Source: Torreya grandis (lineage: Eukaryota; Streptophyta; Pinopsida; Cupressales; Taxaceae). From it: 64,000 nucleotides of DNA. Below are positions 53,078-64,000 of this stretch, piece after piece; positions within the stretch are counted from its first letter, which is position 1, and the number at the start of each line of letters is the position of its first letter. The position numbers were made by a program, and so were the translations under genes. The notes under the pieces are model-generated. The model was not told where the DNA came from, made no database searches, and was given only the letters and a program-made list of their open reading frames with translations. Location: positions 516,501 to 580,500 of the forward strand of contig JARHVA010000349.1 in assembly GCA_037957365.1 (NCBI GenBank), given 5' to 3'.

Positions 53078-53159
53078 CAAGGGGGAAAATGAAATGGGTG
53101 GAAGGGAAAATGAAGGAACAAGGGGGAAAATGAAATGGGTGGAAGGGATAATGAAGGAA
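53078..53159. repeat. 41-bp tandem duplication, nearly perfect
   Basis: CAAGGGGGAAAATGAAATGG at 53078 and 53119; only one or two differences over 41 bases, so much younger than its surroundings. Confidence 0.92.
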
Positions 53160-53334
53160 AAACCAAGGTAGAGGAGCTTTTTATTGAAGGCAAGACACTC
53201 AAATTAGATTTGTCAAAACAAGAGAGCTTTTGACCTTAAGAACTTTGAAGAACTTCTCATAGCTACACAAGTCTTAGGTCAACAAATGAAGTATGTAGAT
53301 CATCCCATGAAGGCTATATGCATGAAAAGTAAAA

Positions 53335-53550
53335 ATGGACCTACCTTTCCATAACATGTTCCCCATTCCTTGGGATCCCTTACAGAGTCGTCAATCTACT
53401 GTGAAGATTGGGTACTTGAGTGAGAAAGTAGGTAGCACCATAGAGTTTGTTGAATTATCTTATTCCAATATATCGGCCTACCGTACCCCAATGGACCTCG
53501 ACTCTATCATGAGGCCAACTATGGAGTTTGAACTTCAATTGGAGATATGA
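53335..53550 (+). other. Antisense 71-codon open frame in the 3' region of element C
   Basis: Plus-strand frame with MDLPFHNMFPIPWDPLQSRQ, KIGYLSEKVGSTIEFVELSY and a MRPTMEFELQLEI end. Its composition looks protein-like, but I recognise no family. Extra antisense frames between integrase and the 3' LTR are known in some plant gypsy lineages (Tat/Ogre); belonging to that class is inference. Confidence 0.35.
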
Positions 53551-53717
53551 GATGTGCTTGTAATCACGTCCAATGGTGTGATTTTAAAATTTATATGTTC
53601 CATTTTAGTACATCATTACCTTTTATTTTAAATGATTTGGATTTTAACTTTCTTAATGACATTTTCTATTCCCCCTCCATATAGATTTGGAGAATTGAAC
53701 ATTGGTGCTAAAGATGA

Positions 53718-53722
53718 CTTTC
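53718..53722. repeat. Left target-site duplication of element B
   Basis: CTTTC, identical to 61805-61809. Confidence 0.85.
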
Positions 53723-54923
53723 GGATTTAACTATTTTGGGAATATTGGAGTTTTATTTCTAATTTAGTTAAGGGTCTGAAACAATAAATTAGTAAATAAT
53801 ATTTTAATAATTATAGTACTGATTTGTATAATTTATTTGACTTTCATAGCTTTCTAAAAATAGTAATGAAAGATTAAAAATGCAACTTAGCTTAAAATTG
53901 GACTGAAATAGCTTAGACAAAGGTTGAAACTGACTATGCAGAACTAAGATAGTGTCATGAACTTGGATCTAGATTTTGTTCAATGAAAAGATAAGAGGAC
54001 CAAAAATAGGACATTTTGAGGTATAATGCTAAGTTTATGTCCTACTGTTATTGTCCAAATTGGTCACAGAGATCTAAGTTTTCTAGGTTTTATTCACTGT
54101 CCCTATGTGAGCTTATCTGTGAAATTTTAGATCCTAAATGTTGATGAATCTCTTTATAGAGTAGATTTAATCTCAAACTCTAGACTTTCATCATGCTTGA
54201 ATAAAACTTGAGAAAGAGGGGGGTTAGTGTGTGTAAGATGCACTGAACGTGTATCCACACCCCTTATGTGTGCACACTGCCCACATAACAGTACTCTGAA
54301 AAAAGATCAAGTCATGTGTAGTTCTCCCACTTGATGTGCTTTGTGCAATAGTATTATGCAGATGGAGAAATGCCAAATTAAGAGTGCTTGAGGTGGATAA
54401 AGACCGATGTGAGGGTTTGAATATGCTCATAGCTGTATTAGATCATTGTGTGTAGAGAATAGGGAAATTTGCCTTAGTGGTCTTGCTTGTATTCTTGTTT
54501 TATTTTGTAATATTTACCATCCCCTTATAAATTAACTTTGAACAGGATTTTATAGAGATCTATTGGTCATGGGTTAAATGTATTTGCGTTAGGCCAACAT
54601 AATGAAGAATAGGAATCAAAAGGAAATGGTCATTTAAACTCAAAATGTGATTAGGTAAGAGCACCAAAAATGGGACACCCTAGGGTTCAGTGTTATAGTC
54701 TAACCCTATCACTCATGTCCTATAGGCTCAAGACTTGGGGGGTTGGAATTAGCATAGGAAATGCAGCTTGGCTGAGCTAAAATCAGTTCTAAGAAGTCTA
54801 CGAATGACTAGTTATAAGCAAAAAAGTGTCTGAAAGGGTTATGATAACATGAAAGAGGGTCTTATGGATTGGATGTTATAAGCCACACTCAAACTACTAA
54901 TTTGGGCATTTTATATGACTATA
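53723..54923 (-). repeat. 3' LTR of element B
   Basis: Plus-strand reading starts GGATTTAACTATTTTGGG (TG mutated to GG) and ends TATATGACTATA. It matches 60604-61804 and both LTRs of element A. Confidence 0.87.
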
Positions 54924-55306
54924 TTTACCCCCTTTATTCTAGTGATGCAACAAAGCAAAATATTAGGATAAAGGCAAGTAAAAAGCGTACCTGGACTTAC
55001 CTATAAGGGCGAATCCCATGAAGCTGTGTGATGCTGAGTGTGCATAGAGAGAACACATTATAAAATGTAAATCTGCAAGAAAAAACAAAGAGTAGATCAA
55101 TTCTTACTAGACACATGATATCTAAAATAAGAATGTACAAAAGCTAGGTAAGATAGAGATTAAGAGAAAGGAATGAATACACCTCATCGGGTATGTGAAC
55201 TAATACAAAACCTATTATGATGTTGAGTGGTGCTGAGTGATTCTAGATATGTGTTGTACCAAAAGTAATATTATGAATGGAACTAAGTGCTCAATTCCTT
55301 GAGAGT

Positions 55307-55491
55307 GGCTCAAGAATGCAAAGGCTGGCCCTTTGACTCCATCATCATCCACTAAGTGAAGTTATGTAATCATGCATGTGTTAATTGATGTTTGGACTAT
55401 GTGTCTAATCCCTCTAAGTAGGTGGCTAAAGAATACAAAGGCTAGTTAGACCTTTGGCTCTATCATTGCCTACTAAGTGAAGCTATGAACT
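55307..55491. repeat. About 118-bp direct repeat inside element B
   Basis: Counterpart of 32391-32575 in element A; both copies end ACTAAGTGAAG(T/C)TATG. Confidence 0.75.
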
Positions 55492-55604
55492 GATACAAGT
55501 ATGAATGTGAGTCATATGAGATGGATCATAAAGATCATGAATGCTCTATAATCTGATAATGTGGTGTGGGTAACCGAATGTATACTAGAAACTAGGCCAA
55601 TCTT

Positions 55605-55720
55605 GGCCACTCTAGAAGGAGGAGATTAGGCTTGTATGAAAGCCACTCTGAAACTGGAAACTAGGCTTATATGGAAGCCACTTGAGAATGTGGAGGTTAG
55701 TCTTCTATAAAAGCCACTCC
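55605..55720. repeat. About 45-bp repeat, three copies in B versus two in A
   Basis: GGCTTGTATGAAAGCCACT, GGCTTATATGGAAGCCACT and GTCTTCTATAAAAGCCACT units follow each other; the matching part of element A (32705-32785) has two. Confidence 0.75.
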
Positions 55721-58235
55721 AAAATGATGCCAACCACCTAAAGATGGAATAAGGCATGCAACTACTGAGAATACCTGAGTAATATATTGAACTCAGAAAG
55801 AAAAAAAGGTGTTGTGCACATAACCCCTAATCACTGGTGTCTATAACATGGATTTTGATCTCAAAGTTATACCAATTGCCCTATCTTAAATTGAAAGTGA
55901 GAGCCATCATGCCATGTATGATACCCCCTATATCTAAATTGTCTAATAAAAATTGTAGTTAAATTATTGAATCTAAACTGATCTATATTTGACAAAATTG
56001 TAGCTGAGCTTACCTTTTTACCTACTTTTATAAAATCTAAATTTTTTACTATTTAGATAGGAGCACCAAAAATATGACACCTTATTATCTGGCACTGTTG
56101 TCCATGTCCAACACTATTATCCTTTACTAAATCAGATGACTGTTCTATAATCATCACTATTTTTTTGGTCTATTCTACTTGGTTTAACCTCTGATTATTA
56201 TTCTAAGTGTTTTGAAAACTAATTTTTTGACCAGTAGGAGCTCTGATCTCTATGACAAAACCCCTGTTTATTTCCCCCTCTTCTGAGGGTAAGAATGAAG
56301 ACCTTATAATGACTACCCTTAGAAGGAAGAGCCCTACAAGTGTGTTATGCTACAAAATACATGATATAGTAATGATAATTGGAAATATGTCTCAAGATAT
56401 AACATAATTTGTATTGGATATTGTTAGATCAACAGGGGTATGCCTAGATAAATACAAAAGTGTAATATCATGTGCAATGTATTGAATTGAAACTAGAAAT
56501 GTTAGTTGTTAGTTGTCAGTGAGGGATGGAGCATGATGTCCATCATGTCATCCAATAAAGCAATTTAATGCATAATGTGGATCATGGCATTGTAAATAAT
56601 TGATAAGCAATCAAGCAACAAGCATACAAGACAAGAAGCAATAAGCATACAATAGTGGCCAATGGGCCTAACAAACAAGGGACATGGGTACATGTCACTC
56701 AAATTGAAAAACAAACATACAAAGCAAGTTTAAATGTCACATAGACATATAATTACAAACAAAGGAGGTTGGCATGAGGGCCACATTCACATTGAAGAAT
56801 ACAGACAAATTACATTGGTGAATGTCCTAAGGCACACACAATAATAGAAGCAAAGGACATTGACAAATGTCTTAAGGCACATACAAGAGACAAAATAGGA
56901 ACTAAGAAATGAAATCACATATAACTATGCAAAGCAAGAAAGGAAGGCATTAAATGTGTGAAATACAATCGAATCTAAGTAATCAAATCAAGAAGTGAAA
57001 GTATGTAAGACGTGGTACAAGACTAGGTAGTTGCTAAGAAATACACAAGTGATATATACTAGTGAATGTTGATAGAGTAATCTATGTAAGCTAGTAAGTA
57101 ATGTACATCAAAATGATAAATAGAGTGTGTAATCTAGGAATGACATAACCTAGATGGTGTAATCATGTAGAAGATACCCCCAGTGGGTAAATATATTGAT
57201 GTATATTTCTAATGTAAAAGTAGGGTGCCCCCTTAATGGGTAGAGTGAAACAATCAAGGATTTAGAAGTCACTGCAAACACTCAAAGAAGATCAAGTGAA
57301 GTATGATAATGTAGATAAATCAATAAACAATAACATAAAATAGTAAAATGTCTAGCATGGTATTATAAATGTAAAGCATGGATGATGCATACAATTGAAA
57401 AGTTTTTGAATGTTTTAATATTTTGGAATATTAAATGTTTTTGGTATTTTTAGTATATTTGAATGTTTTTGGTATTTTTGCTATAAGCTATGTGCAATCA
57501 ATCATGAAGAGACTATGCATAAGAAATAATGAGAAACTATGTACAAGTAAGGCTGAGGAGAGACGATAATAACCAATAAGTCTCATAAGAGACTCCCTAT
57601 CATGGTGTCTTATATCAAGGATAGGGATCATGCATGATCGTGAAGCACAATGGAAGGGTTGAGCTTATGGCTCTAAAAGTTGTGTATGCTATAAATGCTC
57701 TAAAACATCTATAGTGGAAACCAACTATGGGCTCCCCTTATAACTTTGAGAAGTAGATGCAACTATAGGGCTATTAAGGACCCATATGGTAGTAGGAGAA
57801 ACTCTCTGAACATGTGCTCTATTTGTGGAGGTGTGAGACCTCAATGATACTACCCTGGGTATGAACACTATAGCTATAAGTTGTCTAGAATCTTAAAACT
57901 ATGGTTGCTCAAAAAGACACCTTCGTGGAAGTGTATGAACTCTCTATGTTGGCAAGGAAGGCCTCGATTATGTTTGAATATAAACTAGAGGAAGAACTAT
58001 AACTAGTGGAGATTCTGAAATGTAAAGTAGAATATCGATGTGAAGTGGGGAGTGGTAACTCATATGGAACTCCACCAACTATAACAACTTGAGTAGCATG
58101 AATGAATTTTATGTATCTGTAAACTGTAGAAGGTACTGTTCAAAGTTTCTAAATCCATGGTTGACCAAGTAACATATCAAAAAAATTTACACTAAGAGCA
58201 ATAGTAAATGGTGTGGCCACATGTGTTAGACCAAC
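55721..58235. other. Non-coding 3' internal region of element B
   Basis: Collinear with element A 32786-35200; no RT, RNase H or integrase motif found. Includes T-rich minisatellite units at 57395-57485. Confidence 0.7.
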
Positions 58236-58239
58236 CTAA

Positions 58240-58445
58240 AGAGGAAGCACAATCTCACCTAATGAATTCTGTATGTGCCTACTAAATCCACTGATAACTT
58301 TGTTCATTGGGGTCATATCTTGCTTTGAATATCCTAAATGTTGCAGTAATGTCATAGTGCACATGTTCACACTGGATCCATTGTCTATGAGAACACTATG
58401 AATGTGATGATAATTAATGTAAGCTTTGATAAAGAGTACATGGTA
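58240..58445 (-). pseudogene. Element B aspartic protease relic with intact active-site motif
   Basis: One minus-strand frame reads HVLFIKAYINYHHIHS, then VLIDNGSSVNMCTMTLLQHL and VISGFSRHIQNSLG. The catalytic Asp codon is at 58385-58383 in the D-N-G form common in plant gypsy proteases. Frames before and after are interrupted. The element A counterpart has D-N-E. Confidence 0.75.
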
Positions 58446-58719
58446 ATGCGAATCATCCTTAACTATCTCCTACTCTGAGAAGGAGATGAAAGGTCTAGCT
58501 ATAACTCTGGAATTATACACATCAATCATGTTTCTCAAAAGATGTGTCTTAACTAAAGGTGCCTAAAATGTAGTTTGTGGAGGATGTGCATGATATGTAT
58601 GGTGGACACTTGATGTATCCTCTATCTCTTATTAAAATGCATTGGGAAAGGATTTGAGAATATTTTCAAAGCTTTGTCCTGTGTTTGGTTTGCTTGAGGA
58701 GGCTCAACTAGAGTGCCAA

Positions 58720-59998
58720 GATCAATAATCTTACCATCTATCAAGTCTTGTATGTCATGTTTTAAATTGATGCATTTATTTGTTGTGTGGCTTGGTACCC
58801 TATGAAAATGACAAATGCATTCTGATCATATCCTCATGGAATAGCCTTTGTTGGATCAACTTTTCAAATAGGAGGGAGAGATATGATATTACATTCTGAT
58901 AATTGTTGTAAAACTCTAGCTGGAGATACTGATAGATTGATAAAAGTTTATCGAGGAGGTGCTAATAAAACCACTCACTGAGGAGGCTCTGAATTCGCAT
59001 TAACTATTGGTTGATTTTGACTCTTGCTATCATTGACCTTTACTTTGTATGAGACTTTGTTGTTACTCTTGTTTATTGTTTCATATATACTTGTATACTT
59101 GAGTTTGCCCATTAAAATTAGTTTGAATTTCTTTTCCTTTAGTGTATGACATAACTCAGTGAAGAAAGAAAATATTTTGAACATTATTGATTCATACAAG
59201 CCTCGTAGAAGACTCTATTTGAATAGATCTTGTAACTCTTGATCAACCATGGGGCTAGTCATCTTAGCCAAGATGGTCTTATATGGAAGAACATAATATG
59301 TGAGATGCTCATTTTACCTTTGTTTTTGTTGTGCAACTTGGGCATAATAAACCTTATCACTAATGTTAATGCTGAAATCAACTAGGAATATGTCAGCTAA
59401 AGGATTGAATGTATTGACTAACTGATTTGGTAGACTATAGAACTATTGTAAAGCATAATCCTTTAGACTATGTGGAAATAACTTGGTTAGTAACTAGTCA
59501 TTTGGAACATAGTCCAAGCATGCTGCATGAAAATCCCTCAAGTGTGTCTTTGGATCACCCTTGCCTTCATATAAAGTGAGCTTGGGTTGAACAAAATTGG
59601 GTGGCAAGGGTGTAGAAGCAATATGACATGCTAATAGTGTATGAAGTAGAGCAAAAGAATCCAAAGCCTGCACTAGTCTAGAAGTTACTTACTCAAGATG
59701 TAACCTTGGATTGAAGAGATTTTATCTCTTCCACAAGGGTAGCCACATCAAGAGATAAATATGTACTAGCTGTAACTGGTGGTGCATAGAGGAAGGTTGG
59801 GATACTATAAGGGGTTATTGAGACATAGTTGCCATTGTAGTGTCATTTACAACTAGTTGCTCTTGGTTTGAGAGGATTGAAAATTATTTGCTCTTTTTTT
59901 AGTATTTTAAGCATATCATTTTGCATGTCAGGGTGTTTAGTTAAGAGTTCTTGAAGTTCCCTTTTATTGGTTTCATCAAAACTGGTGTATTGGGCCAT
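58720..59998 (-). pseudogene. Element B gag pseudogene
   Basis: ATG at 59998-59996 begins MAQYTSFDETNKRELQELLT, then KHPDMQNDMLKILKKEQ. The capsid side includes YESIMFKIFSFFTELCHTLK and LMGKLKYTSIYE (59199-58975). The nucleocapsid-like HQIxDLID-type helix lies near 58720-58790. Several stops and frameshifts break it. Unlike element A, the start codon is intact. Confidence 0.75.
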
Positions 59999-60588
59999 TG
60001 TTAAAGTAGAAAAACAAATTGATTAATTTTTTTGTAAAAATTTGTAATAAGCAAAGTGCTATGGAAGGAAAGTACTAAGTATAGGAAATGTAAAGTCCTA
60101 AAAACAATAAACTAGAGAATGCATAAAAAGGATACGAAGTTCACAAATATGTAAGGTAATACCTCAAAAGGAATGGGACCTAGTCTATGAAACTAGGGTT
60201 TTAAAAAATAATATATTTTTAAAAAAATTACTAAAGAATTTTATAAATTAATGTGAATTTTTGATTTAAATATGTAGGTAAAAAATTAAAAAAAAATTGG
60301 AAAAAATCTAATTTAAATGGGGCCTATTATATGTAACTAGGGTTTGGAAGAAAATGTTTTTTTAAAAAATTACTATGAAATTTTAAAAATTAAGGTGAAA
60401 TTCTAATTTAAAGGACCTAGTAAATTCAACTAGGGTTTGGATTAAATTATTTTTAAAATTACTAAGTTAAATTTAAAAATTAAATGTGAATTTATGATTT
60501 AAAATATACATGAAAAATCAAAAAATTATTAAAAAAAATTAGGAAGCAATTTACCCTAGGGTTTCTAGGATTTTTGTGCACAAATAAA

Positions 60589-60601
60589 GTTGGGTTTATC
60601 A
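60589..60601 (-). other. Candidate primer-binding site of element B
   Basis: TGATAAACCCAAC on the minus strand, two bases inside the 5' LTR; 11 of 13 match TGGTGAACCCAAC of element D. Confidence 0.5.
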
Positions 60602-60603
60602 AA

Positions 60604-61804
60604 TGATTTAACTCTTTTGGGAATATTTGAGTTTTATAACTAATTTATTTGAGGGTATGGAACAATCAATCAGTAAATAATGTTTCAATAATTATAGTAC
60701 TAATTGGTATAATTTATTTGACTTTTTTAGTTTTCTGAAAATAGTATTTAAAGAGGAGAAATGCAACTTAGCTTAAAACTAGACTGAGATGGTTGAAACA
60801 AAGGCTAAAATTGACTATGTAGGACTGAGTCAATGTCATGAACTTAGATTGGGATTTTGTTTGGTGAAAGGATAAGAGCATTGAAAATAGAACACTTAGA
60901 GGTTTGATGCTAGACTTTAGGTCCTAGCGCTGTTATCCAAATTAAACACAGAGATCTGAGTTTTTTGGGTTTTGTCCGCTATCTTTGTGTTAGCCTGTCA
61001 GTGAAATTTTTAATTTTGAATGTCTATGGAGCTCTTTATAGAGTTAGTTTAATCTCAAACTCCAGACCTTCATTATGCTTGAATAAAAATTAAGAAAGAG
61101 GGGGCTTAATGTGTGTAAGACTCACTAAACATGTATCCACACCCCTTATGTGGGCACACTACCTACATATCAATACTCCAAAGAGGGATCAAGCCATATG
61201 TAGTTCTCCCACTTGATGTGCTTTATGTAATAGTGCTATGCGAATGCAAAAATGTCAAACTAAGAGTGATTGAGGTGACTAGGGTCTAGTGTGAGGGTTT
61301 GAATATGCTGGTAGCTGTATTGGATGACTGTATGTAGAGAATAAGGAAATTTTCCCTAGTGGTCTTGCTTGTATTATTGATTTCTTTCATAATGTTTTCC
61401 AACCCCTTCTAAATGAATTTTGAATGTGATTTTACAGAGATCTATTAGTCATGGGTTAAATATATTTGTGATAGGTTGACATAATGAGGAATATAAATCA
61501 AAAGAAAACAATCATTTGGGCTTGAAATGTGATTGGATAGGAGCACCAAAAATGGGACACCTTAGGGTCTGATGCTATAGTCCAACCCCAGTTCTCCTAT
61601 CCTATAGGCGCAAGACTTGGGGGGATGGAATTAGTATGGGAAATGTAGCCTGATTGAGCTGGAATTAGGTCTCAAAAATCTATAGATGATCGATTATAAG
61701 CAAAAAGTGTCTAGAAGGGTTATGAGAGCATGGAAGAAGGTCCTATGGATTGGGTGTTACAAGACACACTCAAGCCACCAATTTGGGCATTTTATATGAC
61801 TATA
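60604..61804 (-). repeat. 5' LTR of element B
   Basis: Plus-strand reading starts TGATTTAACTCTTTTGGG and ends TATATGACTATA beside CTTTC. Confidence 0.87.
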
Positions 61805-61809
61805 CTTTC
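61805..61809. repeat. Right target-site duplication of element B
   Basis: CTTTC, identical to 53718-53722. Confidence 0.85.
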
Positions 61810-62640
61810 ATTTCAACACTTTGGACCTAGTTGCTAAGAAAGATAACTTAGAGAGCATGGTGTCTAAGAGTCTAATAAATTCAAGTAAAACAAAAGTGTT
61901 ATCCTGACTTTGACCTTGTTTTATCTAATGTGGAGTGAAAAGAAAGGAAATCAAGAGGAATGAGACATGAAATAATTTGAATTACTTCTAATCACAAAAA
62001 CATGTGATAAAGGGTAAAAAAGGGATACAATGATAGTAGAGTGTGATTCTTTTTCATAAGAATGAGGGAAATGTAGGAAAACATGCTAACCCAAGTTGTT
62101 ATGCAAATTTCATCTATCAAAAGAAGCAAAAGCTAAAGATGATAACAAGGATCAAAAGCTTATAACGATTGCAAAACACATTCTAGATAGGGAATGAAAA
62201 GATGGTGATTTTTATGAGGAAGGCCACATCCTATCCATAGTCTTACACTATAACTCATAAAATAGAAACCCACAAGGGTGTACAAAACATGTAAAAATTA
62301 AATGGGATAAAGACAATATTTTTTGAGGAAGGCTAGGTCTTATCCATGGTCTTACACTACAACTCATAAAAGAGAAACCCAAGGGGTGCCAAAAAGTGTA
62401 AAAAAAGTATGAAAATAAAGAGGAGAAAAATAAGTCATGAGGAATACCGGTCCTATCTACGGTTTTACAATGCAACTCATGAGGAAAAGAGAAACCAAAA
62501 GACCAAAAGGAATAACTAAGGTTTGTGAAAAAAGAAAACTGCTATAGAGGGTGAGACCCATGTAAGTATCCTAAAAAAATTGTTAGATAGATAACATATA
62601 GAAAGTATGAAAAGAAGGGAAGGATTTAGGCTAAATACTA
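61810..62640. other. Element C region between integrase and 3' LTR (proximal part)
   Basis: Non-coding apart from the tandem repeats at 62216-62550. Confidence 0.55.
62216..62550. repeat. About 110-bp tandem repeat, nearly three copies
   Basis: GAGGAAGGC/GAGGAATAC units begin at 62216, 62325 and 62439 (spacings 109 and 114). Each has CTTACACTA-AACTCATAA-AGAGAAACCCA. Confidence 0.85.
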
Positions 62641-63930
62641 CTTGAGGAACTACACATTGGTGGGCTCTTTGAAAATATGGACTTCATTGGTTTGAAGTTA
62701 ATAGGTACATGGACCAAAAATGTCTTTGACTAAATAAGGGCCTGACCATTTTTGGATGTATTTACCTTATTTTTCATGAGTGTAGTCTAATGTAAGGACA
62801 AGATCACCAACATGAAAATTGTGAATTTTAACTCATTTATTATGTTACTTAACAATATGGGCCCTGTATTGGTGATTATGTTGCAAAGCAAAAAGATGAT
62901 GTTCATTAAGGAGATCAAGAGCATGAAGGTGAGATTCATGTAATTCTTCATCAGGTATGATACCATGAAGAGATATACAGAGATAGGGAAACTCAACTTT
63001 TAATGGGAGGACCGATTCATAACCATAGACTAGAGAAAATGGCATTGCCCTAGTGGTCATGCAAATGCTGGTGCGATAGACCCAAAGAGTAGGATAGAGA
63101 TGAAGATGTCAATCCATGCAGGTGTCATAATTATCTTTTGGAGAATTTTATTTGTGGCTTCAGCTATGCCATTACATTGTGAATGGTAAGGTGTGAAGAA
63201 TTTGTGATTCATTTTAAATTTAGCATATAGTTGTTTGACATATTTGTGTTTGAAGTTACCACCGTTGTCTAAAATGATAGTATGAGGGACACCAAAGTGG
63301 AAAATGATTTGATTAAGAATAAATTTGGAGATGGTGGTACTAGTGACATTGGAAAGGGGCATAAATTCAATCCATTTGGTAAAATAATATGTGTCTATGA
63401 TTATAAAGACATGTCCATCTTGAGATTGAGGTAATTTGCTTATGAGATCTAATCCCCACATAGAAACTGGACAGGGAGATTTTATGGTTTGAATCTCACC
63501 TAGAAGTGCATGAATTATATCATCATGAAGTTGACAAGGGGTACACTTTTAAAAAAATTTATGGCATCATTTTCAAGAGTGGGCCAAAATTATTCGATAC
63601 GTAAGCATTTACAGGTTGTAGCATGTCCGCTACAGTGGTTACCACAATTGCCCCCATGTGTTTGTTCAAGAAGAAGATGAATCTCTTCTTACATGACATA
63701 ATGGAGCAAGGTACCCTAAACATTTTTATAATATAGGATTTTCTATCAAAATACATACTTAAAATTTTGTTTTTGAATGCAAGTCTTTTTGTGAGAATCG
63801 AGGTTTGGAGGATAAGTTTGGTGTTCAAGAAATTGAATAATATCTTTGTACCACGGGCTTTGGCAAATGGTAATGGTCTTAATGTGGTAGATAAGTGAAT
63901 CATGTGGTTGAAGAGAATATGGGGATTTTC
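62640..63930 (-). pseudogene. Element C integrase: zinc domain, DDE core, C-terminal domain
   Basis: Minus strand. The zinc-binding relic lies near 63660-63590. A 134-codon clean frame (63461-63057) holds the core: WGLDLISKLPQSQDGHVFII, TKWIEFMP, the second Asp in TIILDNGGNF, and Glu in NGIAEATNKIL. All three catalytic acids seem present in this frame. The C-terminal part follows in another frame (63060-62845; PFSLVYGYESVLPLKVEFPY), then a GPY-like KWSGPYLVKDIFG near 62730. Frameshifts after the core and stops make it a relic. The core type is the non-chromodomain gypsy form. Confidence 0.82.
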
Positions 63931-64000
63931 TTATTTGGATAAGAAAAATGGGATCAGTAAGAATTTGATGAGGATGAAAAGGAGATGCTGAAGAAGCAAG

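Larger units (their letters stand above)
52091..53722. other. Element C region between integrase and 3' LTR (distal part)
   Basis: Holds a 69-bp tandem duplication (52706-52843), a 41-bp tandem duplication (53078-53159), AACTAAAAGTAAAAT minisatellite units (52205-52275) and an antisense 71-codon open frame (53335-53550). Confidence 0.6.
53723..61804 (-). mobile_element. Element B: gag-protease-only LTR retrotransposon nested in element C
   Basis: Flanked by a perfect 5-bp duplication CTTTC (53718-53722, 61805-61809). The LTRs, 1201 bp each, lie at 53723-54923 and 60604-61804. Coding is on the minus strand: gag from 59998, protease near 58440-58240, then about 3.3 kb without RT or integrase. 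It is collinear with element A. Over the first 150 bases the two LTRs differ at about 22 positions by eye, so the insertion is old. Confidence 0.87.
50952..64000 (-). mobile_element. Element C: minus-strand gypsy element inserted in D, split by element B, runs off the window
   Basis: Parts: 3' LTR 50952-52090, 3' internal region 52091-53722, element B insertion 53723-61804, then 61805-64000 with integrase and its C-terminal domain. It belongs to the same family as D. Its 5' LTR, gag and most of pol lie to the right of the window. The long non-coding segment between integrase and the LTR carries several tandem repeats. Confidence 0.7.

Noticed and set aside
62248..62475. 75-codon minus-strand frame with repeated C-K-T-V/M-D-R
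   Set aside because: It simply translates the 110-bp tandem repeats.

Overview
The window looks like nuclear DNA from a plant with a very large genome, most likely a conifer or another gymnosperm. This rests on (i) several layers of nested LTR retrotransposons of plant gypsy type, including a chromovirus and gag-type families with very long LTRs, (ii) plant hAT transposons, (iii) a plant L1-type LINE RNase H domain, and (iv) a GT-AG spliced gene with a 4.6-kb, transposon-filled intron. Nothing bacterial or viral is present. All transposon coding regions are decayed by stops and frameshifts. The species is inference.

Layout. 1-3280: 3' part of a gypsy element (integrase, GPY/F, chromodomain-like tail) cut by a small internally deleted hAT element (1505-2841, 8-bp target duplication). 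3282-4268: 5'-truncated LINE, minus strand. 4980-11582: the best host-gene candidate, a five-exon minus-strand gene of 328 codons whose phases all agree. Its third intron holds a 3.4-kb hAT element (6550-9923) with an 8-bp target duplication. 11.6-14.65 kb: AT-rich DNA with small repeats. 14656-21234: chromovirus with oppositely truncated LTRs. 21.2-22.2 kb: gag-like debris. 22388-23146: two exons of what seems to be the 5' end of a second minus-strand gene. 23.6-24.5 kb: tandem repeats and an array of short hairpins.

26078-45399 is a 19.3-kb gypsy element (here G1) with 4.1-kb LTRs and a perfect TTTAA target duplication. Element A (30270-38823, minus strand, GATGG duplication) sits on the start codon of its gag. 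A's left LTR itself holds a 522-bp solo LTR (31290-31811, TGGGG duplication). 46.5-50.95 kb is the 5' half of a plus-strand element (D): LTR, primer site and gag. It is interrupted by a minus-strand element of the same family (C), whose 3' LTR starts at 50952. C is in turn split by element B (53723-61804, CTTTC duplication), and C's integrase runs to the right edge.

A and B belong to one family that carries gag and protease but no reverse transcriptase or integrase, and they seem to use the same primer-binding site as C/D. They therefore look like a non-autonomous family that could have depended on C/D-type relatives. The window thus records at least four nesting events around two probable host-gene loci. 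The most valuable items for follow-up are the unrecognised five-exon gene, the gag-protease-only family and the hairpin array. All coordinates of spliced exons were derived by hand from splice motifs and phase.
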